Notes: a model not told the origin generated them from the sequence alone. 64,000 bases of DNA from Prochilodus magdalenae (GCA_024036415.1 JAMWET010003934.1:863001-927000), one strand, 5' to 3'; positions 26,245 through 40,539 are shown, counted from the first letter of the stretch. Numbers and translations: made by a program.

Positions 26245-26640
26245 CTCTTATTCAAGCTTAGAGACCTTCAGAACTCGCTAACTGATCCAGCTGTACAACA
26301 AGCTAAGACATGGCTGAACAAGTTGACCAGATCTATCAGAAGATAGTCGAGTGGTAAAAACTGGACGAGGCAAGGATAAATGGACAAACTGGGAGGTGGT
26401 AAGGGAGACAACAGGGCCATAACCAAGACGCTTCCAGAATGTTCTTTTCTCTGATCTGACTCAGAAACAAGCTGCAGTCTCTGTGACGCCCAAAACCCCA
26501 ACTTGCTGCGCATTCTTACTGGCTGCAAATCAGGCTTGACCGAGGGCCAGTACAGGTGGTACAATGCCCAAGTGTTCCAAAAAATGGCACCGTTGCTGGG
26601 AAATGCAGGCTCAAAGCCAACAGAACATATTTTTACATAT
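26245..26640 (+). mobile_element. LINE-like coding fragment
   Basis: One frame between about 26,485 and 26,615 reads CDAQNPNLLRILTGCKSGLT then EGQYRWYNAQVF, resembling the cysteine-containing C-terminal region of a fish non-LTR retrotransposon ORF. Upstream frames carry more family-like pieces with stops. The junction with the Tc1 fragment suggests nested or adjacent insertions. Confidence 0.5.
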
Positions 26641-29632
26641 TTTTAACAGGCAGGTAGCTGTTCGGTCCTGCCTATTTGGGTTGTTCGGCCCTGCCTATTT
26701 AAAATGTTACAGTAACCCATCCATTTCTGTTAAAGTTATGTGGAGTGTGGTTCCCTGTCTGTAGCCTGTCTGAGTTGTTGGAGTGGGAGTTTTTTGGGTT
26801 TTTTTTTAATTCCACTGTCCCATGACATTTTCTCCAGTCCTATGTCTAAAGATTTTAATCCCAGTTTAACAGTTTGTTGCACATTTCACATGTGACTGCC
26901 TTTTGGAAATAGAATAATACAAAGGAGCTAATTAAAACAGGGAGCATTTACATACATCATATAGAATATTTACATATAGACATGAAAATGTAAATAATGC
27001 CTTTAATTTATGTATATAAAAAGTAGAAAGTTGAATAGATTTCAATAACTGTATAGCTCTAATTGATTAGAAGCTGTTGGTGAGTCAGGACTATTGAAGC
27101 TGTCGGTAAGTCAGGGCTATTCTTATTCACGGTAATATCCCTTTGATCTATTAGCAGACATGAGTTTTGTTCTTCATTATTTCATATTTAGAACACATTG
27201 CCAATGAAAAACAATGGGCAAAAACCAGAGTTTGTATTATTATAACATCCTCAAAGAATCACTTTGTGTTCATATCTCACACACCACTACTGTAAAGAGT
27301 CATTACTTTTGTGTATTTCATAATCATCGTTCATGCTGCATTCTATTTAACAAGATCATTCTCATCTGGATTCTATGCTGTTCTTGTTTTGTAGATGATC
27401 TGTTTGTGACCAATATGTGTGCGGTGGCATTTGTTTGACATGAAGTATGACCTGGAGGCAGCCAAAATGTATATTCATTTATTAAGTTGTTTAACACTAC
27501 TAGCATTAGTCTTTGTACTTGGACCAACTTATGATTTTTTTTTCACTTAGGGTGATACATACTTTTTTCAAATAAATAAATATTGCTTTTAATATATTTT
27601 TTCTTGGGGTCATTCCATCTGATTAAACAGTAAACTAAAAACCATCCTAATCATGATGCAAAAATGACTATTTTTACAAAATGTGTGAAAGGACTACTGA
27701 CCTTTGTGTTAACCCAATAAAGGTCACTTTTCTTAAAAGCATGTTAGAATAAAAGTCATCAGTCAGTGGTTGTGCCATGTAATGTTTAAGAAAATTTAAA
27801 TTTACCAGCAAATCTATTTTGTGAATAGAATATTTGTAAAGCTGTTTTAAAGCTGTATAGGTTTCATATATGGAAACAGTTTGATTTACAAATTTGTATG
27901 ACTTAATGACTCTATTATATGGCTATTAGAGATTATGTAAAAACTCAACTACATAATTTGAGGCAAGTGTAAAATTTGTGTACATTTTACTGTTTTTTTT
28001 TAGTCTCAAGCCATAAAGACTCTTCACAGGTACTTTGGTTCAACCTCTGTCTGTCCTTCATTCCTGACTAAACCATCTCTCTGGCCTCTGTACCATACTA
28101 TCTATGAATGATTCATGTGGATCCTCTGAAAGAGACAGCTAAAATGCGGAAATATGACCCACTTCTTCTTTTTTCCTTAAGCTTTCCAGTGTAGCACTGT
28201 AGTGAGTGACTGGTGGAATGATTTCTCATATGCCTGTGTATATGACGATATACTGTGCTGTGTTTGTGTTACAGTATATGCTGTTTTAAGAGCTTCTGTA
28301 TACAGCATCTTCTGAGCTCTACTTTAATGGTAGAAAAAACTCTGCCCCAGCTTAGTTGTGTGTGTGCATTGTGCAGGTGACTACTACACATAAATGTCTA
28401 TAGGTCAAAAACAATATCCAATCATTTTTAGGTATGTATTTTCCAGTACATGTATACAATCTAGCAGTTGGAACTTAATATACATGGATTAGCATTAAAA
28501 AGGAATGGGACGGGGTTACAAATACAGTTGAAGTATTTCTTGTTCAGAAGTGAACCATTACCTAAACATGATGCTTATTTTGAAGTATCGGTCAAAGTTA
28601 CACATTTGTCTTTTGGTAATATATAATAAACAAACATCTGCCGATGTTGATGTGTTTCTGATATTGTGCATCTCTAAAAGCTGCTACGGTTGCTACTTAA
28701 CATTAACTCCAGTATCATATAAAAAATGTAAATGTAAATTCCATGAAATTCACCTGCCCACATATAAGAGTAAAACCAGTAGTGTGTTTTGGTTTCATGA
28801 AAACCTTGAATAAGCCATGCCCAGGAAAAAGCTTCTACACACAGAATGTTAGCATTTCAGTCCTGTGTATGTGTGTGTTTCTGGGTTGATGTTTTAATAA
28901 AAAAAATTGTTGTTTGGAGCATAACATTACCATGCAGTGTTCAATAACATGCACCGTTTAAGAGCACCCACCCATATTACAAAATAGTAAAGCTTTACCA
29001 AGTTATTTTGTAGGCTAAATATTGTTAAAACATTTAGCATCAGTACTAATTGTTTATTTCTTCCATGAACAACAATTAGTTAAGTTACATAATTAAATAT
29101 TTTTTTCAAAAAATATATTCATGTTCACATTAACATGTTATAAAATGTCTATAAACATTAGATTATGTTTTGTTATTTGGATGCTTGTTATGTATTATAG
29201 ATCATAAGCAGGAATGGGGGAAGCAATGGTGCTTAGGGTAGCTGCAGCGGAATTCAGGCTTGTTTAGCTACTAAAAACAGTAGCTAAAAAATGACCCAAA
29301 CCATTGAGGCCCATGAGTGGTTTACAATAGGGTGGTGATTGTGTTTTCATTTGCTTTCATTTATATTTGTTCAGTATCTGCAGTAGCAAGTGGACTGTTA
29401 TTCCATCCATATTTTTTCAGTTGGTTTAATTGGATATAAAGGTGTGTCCAGCATGGGAGAGCAGAGATAGCAGGGTGTGCATCAGCTGCTATTGTTGATG
29501 TGTTGGTTATGTATGTACAGCTGTATCTTGTTCTTGATGTTTGTTATGTATATACTGCTGAACACTTCACTACCTCCTGCACCTTCCTGTGTGCCTGATT
29601 ATGAGCATAGTTGAATTAAGGTAGAAAGGCAG

Positions 29633-29634
<2 letters not shown>

Positions 29635-29667
<33 letters not shown>
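29635..29667. repeat. (GT)n microsatellite
   Basis: About 16 units; the first of two TG tracts within 220 bp. Confidence 0.95.
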
Positions 29668-29669
<2 letters not shown>

Positions 29670-29780
29670 TGGCTTAATGTTCTGATCTGAAGACCTTTAG
29701 GAAAATGTCAGAGATTCAGACTCTTTAAATTAATTCAATCTGAACAGAGCTGCCTGGCATGCTGCTACTGATGTCTACAC

Positions 29781-29781
29781 A

Positions 29782-29848
<67 letters not shown>
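29781..29848. repeat. (TG)n microsatellite
   Basis: About 33 units with two TTG interruptions. Confidence 0.95.
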
Positions 29849-31300
29849 CTATACCTTATTTTGTTTGTTTAATGGGACCGCACAGTGCCCTGCCTGTCAA
29901 TAGTCTGGGGACATCTCACCTTGTTTTGATTTTTTTTTTCTTTTAACTTACTGAGAAAAGTCCCTGCAGTGTTTTAGTGTTTATAAAGCAGCTCAGTGCC
30001 TTAATGCTTTGGGTGTGTTTATCTTCAACTCTCAGCTTCACATTTATCAAAGTGCCTTTGTATTGGGCAAGCTGCTTATAATAGGTGGTTCAAGGTAGAT
30101 AAACAAGGTTGTTTTTATAATTAGTAAACTCAGTGGAGCAAAGCATCTCCTAATATGTAAACAAATCTAAAGTAGATTAATATAATTAATTGACAATACA
30201 ATAAAGGTTTTGTTTTACAGGCCTAAACTTTAGTTTGACATTACCTCACGATGCATTTCGGTTCCAGTTCTGTAAATGGTATTTTTGTAATTATAAGAAC
30301 GTTTTACCTTGTTTACTTGGCCACAAAACAACTTATTACAACCACCTTTACCCTGAACACTTTTAGTGAAGTCAGTAATCACGTTCCCATCAAAGATTCA
30401 CTTTGTTGATTTCACTGTGGTGTACCCACCTCTGTCTGTCACTGTCACCCATACTGCCTCTTCTTTCGCTTGATTCAGATAATTTTGTGTGGTAGGTCTG
30501 CTTGTGCTAAGTGTGCAGTGTGCAGACTGTTAATCTTACCCAGAGTATGGCTTGGCTGAAACAGGGCACATCCCTGAAAAAGTAATTGTTTGGATGGCTG
30601 CATATGTTTTTCACACATGTGAAAATTATTCAGTAACACACTTCCGTACCATCACAGACTGTTCCCTATATCATGACAGCTTTGTAGATGTTTCTTAACA
30701 ATTGTTTGTGATGCATATCCATGTCCATGTAGTTATATTAGATATTTAGTTAGATATTTATTCTAGAAACATGCCATTTTTCATGCAGTGCTGTCTTAGA
30801 GACTGAATGTCACAGGTGTTTAATATTGGTTTATAACCTTGCACTTTATGCACAGAGATTTCTCACGTAGATTCAAATTCCTAATTTGTTTGCTTTGAGA
30901 AACATCGTTAAAAATGTGTTATTACAGCAGCTAGCAGTTTGGTGCAAAATGGTGAAAATGAGCTTTGCGTAAAGACTCCTTTTACAGTCATGACAGGAAA
31001 GTTTCAAACAGGTCTTTTTGATGTGTATTGGAAAAGTAAATTCATCATCCAGTTGTCTTACACAAACTCTTACTTGTCTAACACATGCAGAGAGGTATTA
31101 AAGTGTGAGCCTTGTGTTTCCTCAAAATAATCCTGATTAGCCTTTATTAAGGTCAGTTCTAAATCAACAAGAAGGGAAAAAAATGATAGACATGTTAAAA
31201 TTGTCAAATATATAACACTAAATATCTGTTACTGGATCAAATGTCAAGGACACTATTGCAAAATTATTGTAAGTAGAAAATAAGACCAAACTTTGAATGG

Positions 31301-31302
<2 letters not shown>

Positions 31303-31340
<38 letters not shown>
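31303..31340. repeat. (GT)n microsatellite
   Basis: About 19 uninterrupted units. Confidence 0.95.
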
Positions 31341-31341
<1 letters not shown>

Positions 31342-33694
31342 GCTGTTTCTTGTGTATCCACCTTCTCCAGTCTGATTTAACACTGCGGCACTTACCTAAA
31401 TAACAGCAATAACTCTAGGTGACAGTGCCCGCTTCACACTGACCTTTGCACACTGACTGAACGTGTTTGTGGTTTATTTGGCTGTTGGAACAAACGTGAC
31501 ACCTTTATTTGCAGACAGAGGCACTTCACAGCCAGCTAAAATCCACAGGGATCCAAAATCACCATCTTAACATTAACTCTTACATTGCTTGAGCGATTAT
31601 TTGACTGCAGTTTCAATACTTTTACTTCAGTACTTTTTTAGAGTACTGTTCCCACTACTGCAGCCCATAGGCATAGCCTTATTTTAGCTACAGCCCTGCA
31701 TTTTAAAGCAGGTAGTGAGTGACATCCCTGTCCCACGGTCAGCAGTTAGACCACATTGTTTTGAAGTAAATGGGCCCCAAATTCTAAAAAAGAAAGTGTA
31801 ATATTAAGAATGGTAATTAAAAACCACAAAACACATTTTCTATGATTGAGTGTCTGTTCTTTTTTTTATTTTTGAAAAATATATATAAAAATAAAAGGCT
31901 GTCCTTTCAAGTCATGTACATCAAAAGTTAAAAGTTTGGTAATTATCCTGTTTGGTAGAATGGTCCTTGATATTTTGTAGTGCTTAATATTCTTCATATA
32001 CGGTAGTAAATCATTCTCTGTAAAATCAAAACCTTCTGACTTATATTTTTAAACGAATTGAATGATCAGTTGCCTTTTAAAAATCACAGGATGAGTTAAT
32101 AAATAAAATTTTACTATATTAGTGAGTGCATTAAGAGTGAAAAATATTTTTCTTCTCCTGAAAATTGAGTTTTCGTTCTGACAGCGTTCAAATCTAGTTT
32201 CGTGTCTGGTGCGTTTGTTGTTTAATATCTCTGATAAACCCATCCAAAGTGAGTTAATGCAGATATTAGGCACAGATGAGCACTAGAATAGTAACTCTTT
32301 AATATCAGTGTTTTCCTCCGTCTGTCCGTATTTATTTACAACTACAAACAGCTCCCTGTCCCTCAAGGGTCTTATCGGAGTGTCCAGCCTGTTCTCCTGC
32401 TGCCTTCACTGGCTGGCAACACAAAATTTCTACATAAATTAAACATATATAAACCTTCTGAGTTTGCCTTCCTAAAAGGCATCCTTACATTTTTTATTAT
32501 TTTGGACTTAAAAGGTCATTGAAACAAGTGGAACTGTTTGACCTAACCACACTAGTGTTTTCAAGTAGAAGAGAAGATATGATTTAAATTTGATATAAAC
32601 AAATTGCACAAAATAAAAGAATCTTTTTTTTTTTCAGACTCTAAACTTGAATGTGTGAACCATATAGGAACAGTCACCTTGGACAATCTCAACAATAAGA
32701 CTATATTTACCCCACAGCTAACAGAAGTCCAACTTCCAGCCCTCCTCTGTAAAAAAGTAAAAGTTATTTACAATTTTGCATATTTTTTTTGCTCCACTCC
32801 ACTTCACTGGTTAAATATCAAGCTGGGTCAAATTGTTTTGAACAAGAATAACAATATGCAGTGATGTAGCCATCCACTGTATTCCTAGATAAGGATATGT
32901 TTGCTCTGTGTGAAGTTTTGTTGTGATTTAAGGAGAACGTGGGAGAGAAAGCAATTCTCCTGGACATAAAAGGCAAAAATCTTCCACTGTGTAAAACCAT
33001 TAACCTTTTCATCTGATTTATAACAATGTAGTTCTGTAATGTCACTGATGTTGACAAATTTCTGTATAAATAAAATTATGTGTTATGAAGTGTTAAGATG
33101 TAAAAAAGTCATCCAGAGTGGTTTGTGAAATGGTCCGTTTTGGAAAACCTTTAGTATTGTTCACTAAAGAGTTATTAGCCTTTAAAAAACTCCCTCATAG
33201 ATAGTTATTACTTAAAAGGGTTACCAATTTTTGTTCAAGGAACATAATTCAAAATGTATTTTATTAAATTGTTCAGGATGTAAGCTTGCAGGGTACAAAG
33301 TCCTATGTGGACACCCTATTGTTTCTACACCCATACTTTTGCTAATGAGAATAAAAAATCAAGCACATAAGCCTTATAATCTTCGTAAGCAAACATTGAC
33401 AGTAGAATGGGCCACTCAGCTTGGTGACTTTAAATGTGGTATAGGACCTGTAACACAATCAGTTTGAAAATTCTGTCTTGCTAGATCTCTTTTCCATAGT
33501 AAGTGCTAGTATTGGAAAAGATTAGTATTGGAAGAATCTAGAAAGAATAGCAGTAAGTGCTAACAGAAAGGTTTGGTGGCGAAGTTTTCTGGCTCTGGTT
33601 CTGGCTCAGGCACTTCAGTGATGGGTAATATTAACGATATAGCTTTCAAATACATTTTAGACAGTTTTGTTCTTCTACTGTTTGGCGACAGGTT

Positions 33695-34015
33695 GATAAA
33701 GGCCCTTTCCTATTCCAGTATGACTGTCCCCCTGTGCACAAGGTGATCTCCATAAAGACATGGTCTAATGAGTTTGGTGTGATAGAACGTTAGTGGCCTG
33801 CATAGTGTCCAGACCCCACCTCATTAAATACTTTGGGATGAATTGGAATGTCAGTGGTGAGCCAGTCCTATTCATTTAACATCAGTACCTGGCATCACAA
33901 AGGCTTTTCTGACTGAATGGCAACACATTCCCACAGACACACTCCAATATGTTACGGAAAGACTTCCCAGAATAGAGGAGGCTGTTATAGCTCCAAAAAG
34001 AGGACAACTCCATAT
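33695..34015 (+). mobile_element. transposase 3' relic, same family as 53.6 kb
   Basis: The segment contains AGTGGCCTGCATAGTGTCCA, then TTTGGGATGAATTGGAATGT, then CTTCCCAGAATAGAGGAGGC, the order found in the C-terminal half of a Tc1/mariner transposase copy like that at 53,750. Frames are broken throughout. Confidence 0.7.
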
Positions 34016-34934
34016 TAATTCCCATGATCAGTATGTTTTTTCACAAATAACCATTTTACATCAGACCACTCTAAATGAACTTGGTTTACAATGACTGAAC
34101 TCTATAGATATTTTGAATAATATCATAATTAGATTTACATAAATTACATTTAACCCACCACCAATTTGAATGTAATTAAATTCAAATCAACTCACCACAT
34201 TGAGGTTATCTGGAGTTATCAGAACATGTTACAATGCATGCACAGGAAGTGGTTATGTAGTAGTGTATGTGTTTAAACCTTTTTTTAAAGATTTTGAAAC
34301 CTGTGTACCTAGATGTAGGGCATTGTTGTAAGAACATGGCTGCTTCTCACCCTCAGAGTGAGAGAAATTCATTTTCTATTAACTAGAGATATTAGTCTAA
34401 CCTCAAGATTCATTTTGGCATTATGAATCAATCCAAAATTAAAAATCCAAACTAAATCTACAGTGAAAATATACAGTTTATACTACTAATGGTGAGCTGC
34501 TTACTCTACTTTTTATATAAAGAGCATTTTTCTTTTTTGGTGGTGTTCAGACTGATAGCTCATGCACATGTACTGGAGGGTATGGGTGTTTATTGGGACT
34601 GTTTATGAGCCAAACTCTCCTAATACAGAGTATACGCATTTATTGAGGTTTTATTTGGTTTAAACAAACAAATTCAATGTACAGGAGCATTTACTGTGGG
34701 CATTTGTGTTGTTTTCAAGAATTACTTCTATTTAAGTATATGTTAACATTTATTAAGGACTTAATATATCATATTGTTGTGTATAATAGTGTGATTTGGG
34801 ATTGTTCTTAGTCTATATACTGTGTATATGAAGAACATAAAATACCAAAACATGTCTTGGCTCTTTGACTGCATTTGTAAATTGTGCTGTGGCTGTGTGT
34901 AATGGACTGGTAAGTAATCAGTTTGTTTTGCTGT

Positions 34935-34964
34935 TAGTAGTAGTAGTAGTAGTAGTAGTAGTAG
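34935..34964. repeat. (TAG)n microsatellite
   Basis: Ten trinucleotide units. Confidence 0.95.
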
Positions 34965-35664
34965 AGAAGGCCTAGAGTGTTTTATAAGTCAGGCTTCCTC
35001 TCTGATTGGGTCCAGTCTGAGTAAGCTCTTGAGCGCTGTGTATGAAGATGTGGAGCTCAGCAGGACAGATGAATCCTTCTCCACTCTGCCTCTTTGTTGA
35101 TGAGATTTGTTGATAATCACACCTGATTTGACCTGTTTGTTTTTTATCAGAGAGCTAGATAAACCCGTTGTCATCTCAAATCGTCTCAGCACATTGTAGC
35201 TGCTGCCCATTTCTTCTGCGCCATTAAAACCACATCCATCTGTTTATAAAATCACTGTAGTTTTATATACAAAATGTCATTAATCAATTGAGGTTTTGCA
35301 TTTTTATTCAATCTGTTTTGTACACACAGCATTACATTTGCAGAGTTCAAATAGAATTAAAATACTGAATGAATTTCTGATCAGATTTATTTCCATAATG
35401 TCTTAAATTCCATTGTAGAAATGTATAGTAATTATATATACTGTACATATATAGAATAAATAGTACATTACTGTGAGTAATTTCTCATTTTATCATCATT
35501 TATTTTAACATCAGTCTGAGTCGTGAATATCTTTTGTGTGTTTTGTGGAGTACATTATTTATTTTTTCATTCAATTTCAATTACGTGTATTGACAATGAG
35601 CTATAGAAAGCATCAAGCACTGAAATAACTAAAGGTTAATCTGCAGTCAGATAGTATATCATGC

Positions 35665-35715
35665 ACATGATGGAGAAGGATGATGGTGTTGTCTATATGA
35701 AGGATGATTGTGTTG
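35665..35715 (+). repeat. family A satellite remnant, locus 3
   Basis: There are two to three degraded units (GGATGATGGTGTTGTC, GGATGATTGTGTTGGTG) in the same orientation as the other loci. Confidence 0.5.
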
Positions 35716-36189
35716 GTGTCAGGAGGGAGAGGTAGGCTGTGAAAAATCAACACTATGTTTTTGGTTTATAGCAGGCATTTCTGAATCCAGGTTTAGTGGA
35801 CCCTAACCAGTTCAGAGTTTACTTGTGGTTCACCTTCAAACTCACCTGAGACACATTCATACCATGGAGGCACAGATGATGTGTTTGTGTCTGTGTGTAC
35901 AAGAAGAATATAAGGTCCGATTGGGCTATAAAATCTGCAGTGGGATAGTAAATCTCTCAGTGTGTAATTCCCTCTGTCTAGACATTTTCACACACTCCCT
36001 CATGGAGAAAGGGTAGCTGAAGGTCGAAGGTTAAACTAAATCACTTTCGTTCTACACATACACTGAGCCAGGCGTAAAGCCCTGAAGTGTCAAAGAAAGT
36101 GAAATTCTGGATTCATCAGCATGCAGTAATAGAGTGATCCATTCTCAGCCCACAGATTTGTTTTTTGTAACTACTGTTGGGCTGTAAAT

Positions 36190-36310
36190 CAGTTTATCAT
36201 AATACCTATTGTGAAATTGGTGAAATACCGTAACTATGAAATATTAAGTATCTATTGTAAGTCATTTAGTATGTCCTGTAAATTATTCAGAAACCACTAT
36301 AAAATGTGAG
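36190..36310 (+). repeat. degenerate ATTCAGTAACTACTAT repeat, locus 2
   Basis: GTAACTATGAAATATTAAGT, CATTTAGTATGTCCTGTAAA and TTATTCAGAAACCACTATAA resemble the array at 18.2 kb, in the same orientation. Confidence 0.5.
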
Positions 36311-36314
36311 TATA

Positions 36315-36480
36315 AATGCTTAAAAAAGATGCTTCTTCCAGGGTTCTTTAGTAAAGGCAATGGTTCTATTTAAAACCACACATTCTACCACAAATACAAC
36401 ATAGAAGCGTTTCATGCCTAGATGTTCTTCAGATTGATGGATAATGTGTCGTATGTGTTGGATGGAACCTATTTCTTTTT
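36315..36480 (+). repeat. AGAACCATT-type dispersed repeat, copy 2
   Basis: GGGTTCTTTAGTAAAGGCAA and TGGTTCTATTTAAAACCACA with GGATGGAACC show the same family signature as 7.4 kb. Ends are not defined. Confidence 0.5.
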
Positions 36481-37299
36481 TTGGCTCACCTCTCTGAAAG
36501 TGCTTTCTTGTCTGTAAAGTGGGAAGTGGAATCAGGCTGTTGAGGACACATTCTTACATTCCTAGATGACCTTCTTAAATATTTAAAGCCAAGGAAATTA
36601 GATGTGCTGAGTCTCTATCCTCCTTCACGCATCACACTTCTGCACCCTTCGATAAGTGTGTCGATGTGAGTGGTCATATGCTGCCTGATAGACCTGACAT
36701 CATAACAATAACTAACAATACATATTAATGTGCAAATATCCAACATTGTTTCGAAAAGAAGATGGGGTGTCCTCAAATTCTGATAATCAGCATGAATGTA
36801 TGTGAGTAATGTTGTAATTTAAGTAAGTGGATTCACAAGCTGGGACTCCAGATATAATACTGACAAGGCTTTTGTGTACCAAAAGTTGATTTGAGCTTTT
36901 GTGTATTCCAGTCTCCTCTTTCTGTTGTTTTTGGATTGAGAGCTTTTTATATTGGAGGTTTTGTTTGCATGTGTTCTGAAGTGCTTGAGCTGCACCTGTT
37001 CCGTGATGAAGGGGATGAGTATTAAACAAACTCGTCTCGGTTTCAAGATGACAGTGTTGTCTGAAGATAGACATCAACAGCTGTAGAACAGCTTGCTAGT
37101 GCCAAAAACTTCAGCAACTTTCATGAACTTATAAATGGCTGCAAGGCGGCTGCTACAGTTTTTAGCAATGTGACATACTTTTGGCCATGTTTATAGCTGA
37201 CAGTATGTGATTTTAAAAATTGGAAACTACATAAGTCAGTTTCTTTGTGATTTCTTAACAACCTGTAATGGGTTAAAGCAAGTGTTCTATAAAATCAGG

Positions 37300-37480
37300 T
37301 TGGCTGTTAGCATCATGCTAATTGTTGGGGTATAAGCTTCCCTTTCTTGTGAGCTACATTAGCCTTTTAGCTCTACGTGCTAAAGAACTGAAGAAGCAAA
37401 TTTTGGTGAACAAACATGTCTTTGCAGGAAAACTGGTTACCTTTTTTTTAATCTATTGATTTAACAAAAGTCTTGTGTGT
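37300..37480 (-). repeat. dispersed repeat, copy 2 (reverse)
   Basis: ACTGAAGAAGCAAATTTTGG then AACAAACATGTCTTTG is the reverse complement of the core at 47,220-47,270. Confidence 0.55.
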
Positions 37481-38959
37481 CTTGTGGGATAAGGTATTGC
37501 GTGAGTGTAGGATATTGTATCTGTAAGGCTGCTCCATTCCCATAAGAAAAGCTGTAAATAACCTTTAGCACCAGTGATTAAAGATTTAACAGATGTTATA
37601 GAAGAAAGTTAGATGGCAGTCTGGCTTGAATGTGCATATAACGTGTTTCACCATGCTTCAGTCTTATAAAGGAAATGTTCATTTATTTAGAGTTTGTTTA
37701 GATACCAGCAACATTGAGATTCACTAGTGATGTGCTTCTGCTTTGTAATGAGTACTTATGGTAGATTACATAACTGTTGCAGCAGCTGTAGAGAGAGCAC
37801 TTCTTACTTCTAAGATCTGGAAAGTTCTCTTAGGATTTTTTTTATGTTTTATCATTTAACCTGCTGCTTTTCATCCTTATTCTTACTGAACACTCCCAGT
37901 GCTCACTTTGTTTTCTCTTTGACACTGATTTGAGTATCAAGCAAGAAGTGTTACTTTTTACAAGGAGTGTGCATGAGAACTTGATACTTGGTTACTATAG
38001 TGCTAACCACTATTCACATATTTCTGCATAACCAAATGTTGCACGTATTTAAGTATTTTCTAGTTCAGTAATTAAATTAAGCACATTTGTAAGTAAAAAC
38101 ACATAAGGGAAGTGATTGAGAAGTCTGATTGAGAAGATGAGAAGAATTTCAGTATTTCTGTCTCATATACTTTTGAGATTTGGATGTAGAAGGCCTATTA
38201 AGGTTTTGGTGTGTGGGGAAGGAATCGGTTAATATTTGTTTAGTCTCTCCAATATTGTGGATTAATAAAACCATACATTTCTGTTTTAAAGCAGTGTTTG
38301 CAACAGCAAAAAGGCACAGGGGCCAAAAACATTGTAAAACATTGTCCAAAAATCATTCTGCCAAATGAGATAAAACTGTTTCTACAATTAACATCTTCAG
38401 ACCTTAGATATTTACAAGGATTATGTTATGACATAATTAAACCCATTGCATTATTAGAGAGAGCAATAAGCTCAATATTCTTTTAATAGAAGTTGTCTGT
38501 CCCAGATCATCTCCTCTAAATTGTAATAATACTTCAGTATTTTTTTGGCTGGATGGCTGTATGGATGGATAGGGTATCTTATTTGATTTACCTGTGTGAA
38601 TTCTCCTTCTATACCTTTAAGAACTGGAAGATTTGCATGGTGCTGTATTTGCCTGCTAAGGCTCTTCCCTTTCCATGACAAATCTGAGACTGATCAGCAG
38701 TCCTAATAATTTGTCTCAGAAATCATACTAGACTATTGCTTGTTGTGTCAGAAATATGAGAGTATCCTGTTCTTCTTCTGTCATTGCAGTTTGAAGAACA
38801 TGCTGTAATTACACTGTGCCTCTCTCTCACACCTCTACCACACTCACCTCCCTCTTAATCAACACTTTTCAATTAGTGTTCTGACTGGCGCCTGCAGTGT
38901 AGTGTGTAAATCCGGAGTTTGCTAGCAGTGCATCCATCTTCATGGCTCAGGCATTCTAG

Positions 38960-39450
38960 ACATTGAATTTCTAGATTTGCAGTAGGGATTACAGAACTAC
39001 AGTAGGAGTTTTTGAACCACGATGACAATTCTGCAATGACAGTAAGTATTCTAGGTCCTGAGTAAGAATATTAACAATGAATGTGGAATCACAGTAGGAC
39101 ATCTAGAACTAAATAACAAAAGTAAGTAGAATACTAGCACCACAGGAAGAATTTTAGAACCATAGGAAGAATTCTAGAAGCAGGAATTTTAATAAGTAAG
39201 GGTGTACATTCAGCCCTGTCGATCCACAATACCGGCTCCATGATTCTATATTCTCCTATCACACCTCTGTGATGCACACTCTTACAGGTTTGCATTGTGA
39301 TATCAAATTTTTAGCAGTACATTGTTAAGCCATAGTAATACTTAGGACAACAGTAAGAAGTCTAGAACCACGATAAGAATTCTAGCAGCACAATTAAAAT
39401 TCTAGAATATCATTATGAATTGTAGAACCACATTAAGAAGTAACATTAAC
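38960..39450 (+). repeat. degenerate 20-bp satellite, family B, locus 1
   Basis: The unit is near AGAACCACAGTAAGAATTCT; between about 39,140 and 39,440 the step is 20 bp. Outside that, units are eroded and interspersed with other sequence. Confidence 0.82.
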
Positions 39451-39459
39451 GTAATTATT

Positions 39460-40535
39460 TTTTTCTTATGTAACCACAGCATGTCTTTGGAGGACAAAGC
39501 TGGTACTGGTACTCATACAGAAGTCAGATGTACTTTGTGGAACAAAATATTTAGGTTTGTACTTTTTTGTTTTGAGAGTGAATTACTTGGTTAGAATACA
39601 ACTGTCCTTAGTTTATCTTTTTTTTAATCTTATAACTGGTCTGGTACTTGTGATACTACCTACAAATGCCCAAATCTTTCCTCCTGTTTTCTTCAGCACA
39701 CATAAAGCCATGAACTGTGTTTTTCCAGCACAGTCCAGTTGTGTGTCTTAAGGGACTGTTAAGCATGTGTGTTGCGTCAGGGCTGATGATCCTGGATGAT
39801 TCTCACACAGTCTTGGGCCTCAGGCACTACAGGCAGCACAGCGATGGAGCTGGGTAATAAGCTCCTGACTGCAGGAGGGAAAAGTCAATACATGCAGCAA
39901 GACCCTCCTACACGCTAATGAAACAACCCCGGCTGCTCTGGCTTCCCGTGTCCTATACATTACTCCTGGGGAGAATAGAGCTGTGGCACTGTGAGGTAGC
40001 ATGATGCAATCGTTGACCTTTGACCTGTGGTGACCTGCAGTGTGGTTGCTGTGTAAAAGCTTGATACCAAGTGTTTCAGAATCCTGTACTGCACTGCTGG
40101 AGAGTCACAGTTGATGTTAGGTCTTGGTGCTGCAGGGTATTTATATTATACTGTTTCTGCTGTAAAAGCGGAAAGCCAAAATAGCCCACATTTTTTTCCT
40201 TTCTTATTTATGCACACAACCCCAACAAGAGTTTGTAATAATAATAGAAAACAGGATATGCTTATCTTGTCAACTCTAAAAGTTTACACTAATTTGGTAG
40301 GCACTAGAAAGCAGTTAGACACTGTGAGTAAAAACCACTTGAAATTTTTTATTGATTTATATAGATGATTACAGTGTATTATTTATTTAATAATTTCTTG
40401 TTCATTGATTTTTTGAAAGATAATCTTTTTGAATAAAACTTTGATTATACTATCTAAAGAAATGGGCAAGAAGTCCACATTATTGATGATTATTATTGTA
40501 TATAGCCAATGGCTCCAAACTTTTGAATGTTTGCA
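39460..40535. other. intron, nothing specific
   Basis: No recognised repeats or exons; 39,780-40,080 is less AT-rich than its surroundings. Confidence 0.55.
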
Positions 40536-40539
40536 TGCA

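Larger units (their letters stand above)
26660..33690. other. intron, microsatellites only
   Basis: It contains short direct duplications (TTCGGTCCTGCCTATTT at about 26,660 and 26,684; a 29-bp duplication at 27,067-27,117) and three TG tracts. No gene or firm transposon. Confidence 0.6.
34030..38950. other. intron, no gene seen
   Basis: Besides the TAG tract and small repeats listed, I see nothing supported. The two overlapping minus ORFs at 36.8-37.1 kb are not protein-like. Confidence 0.6.
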
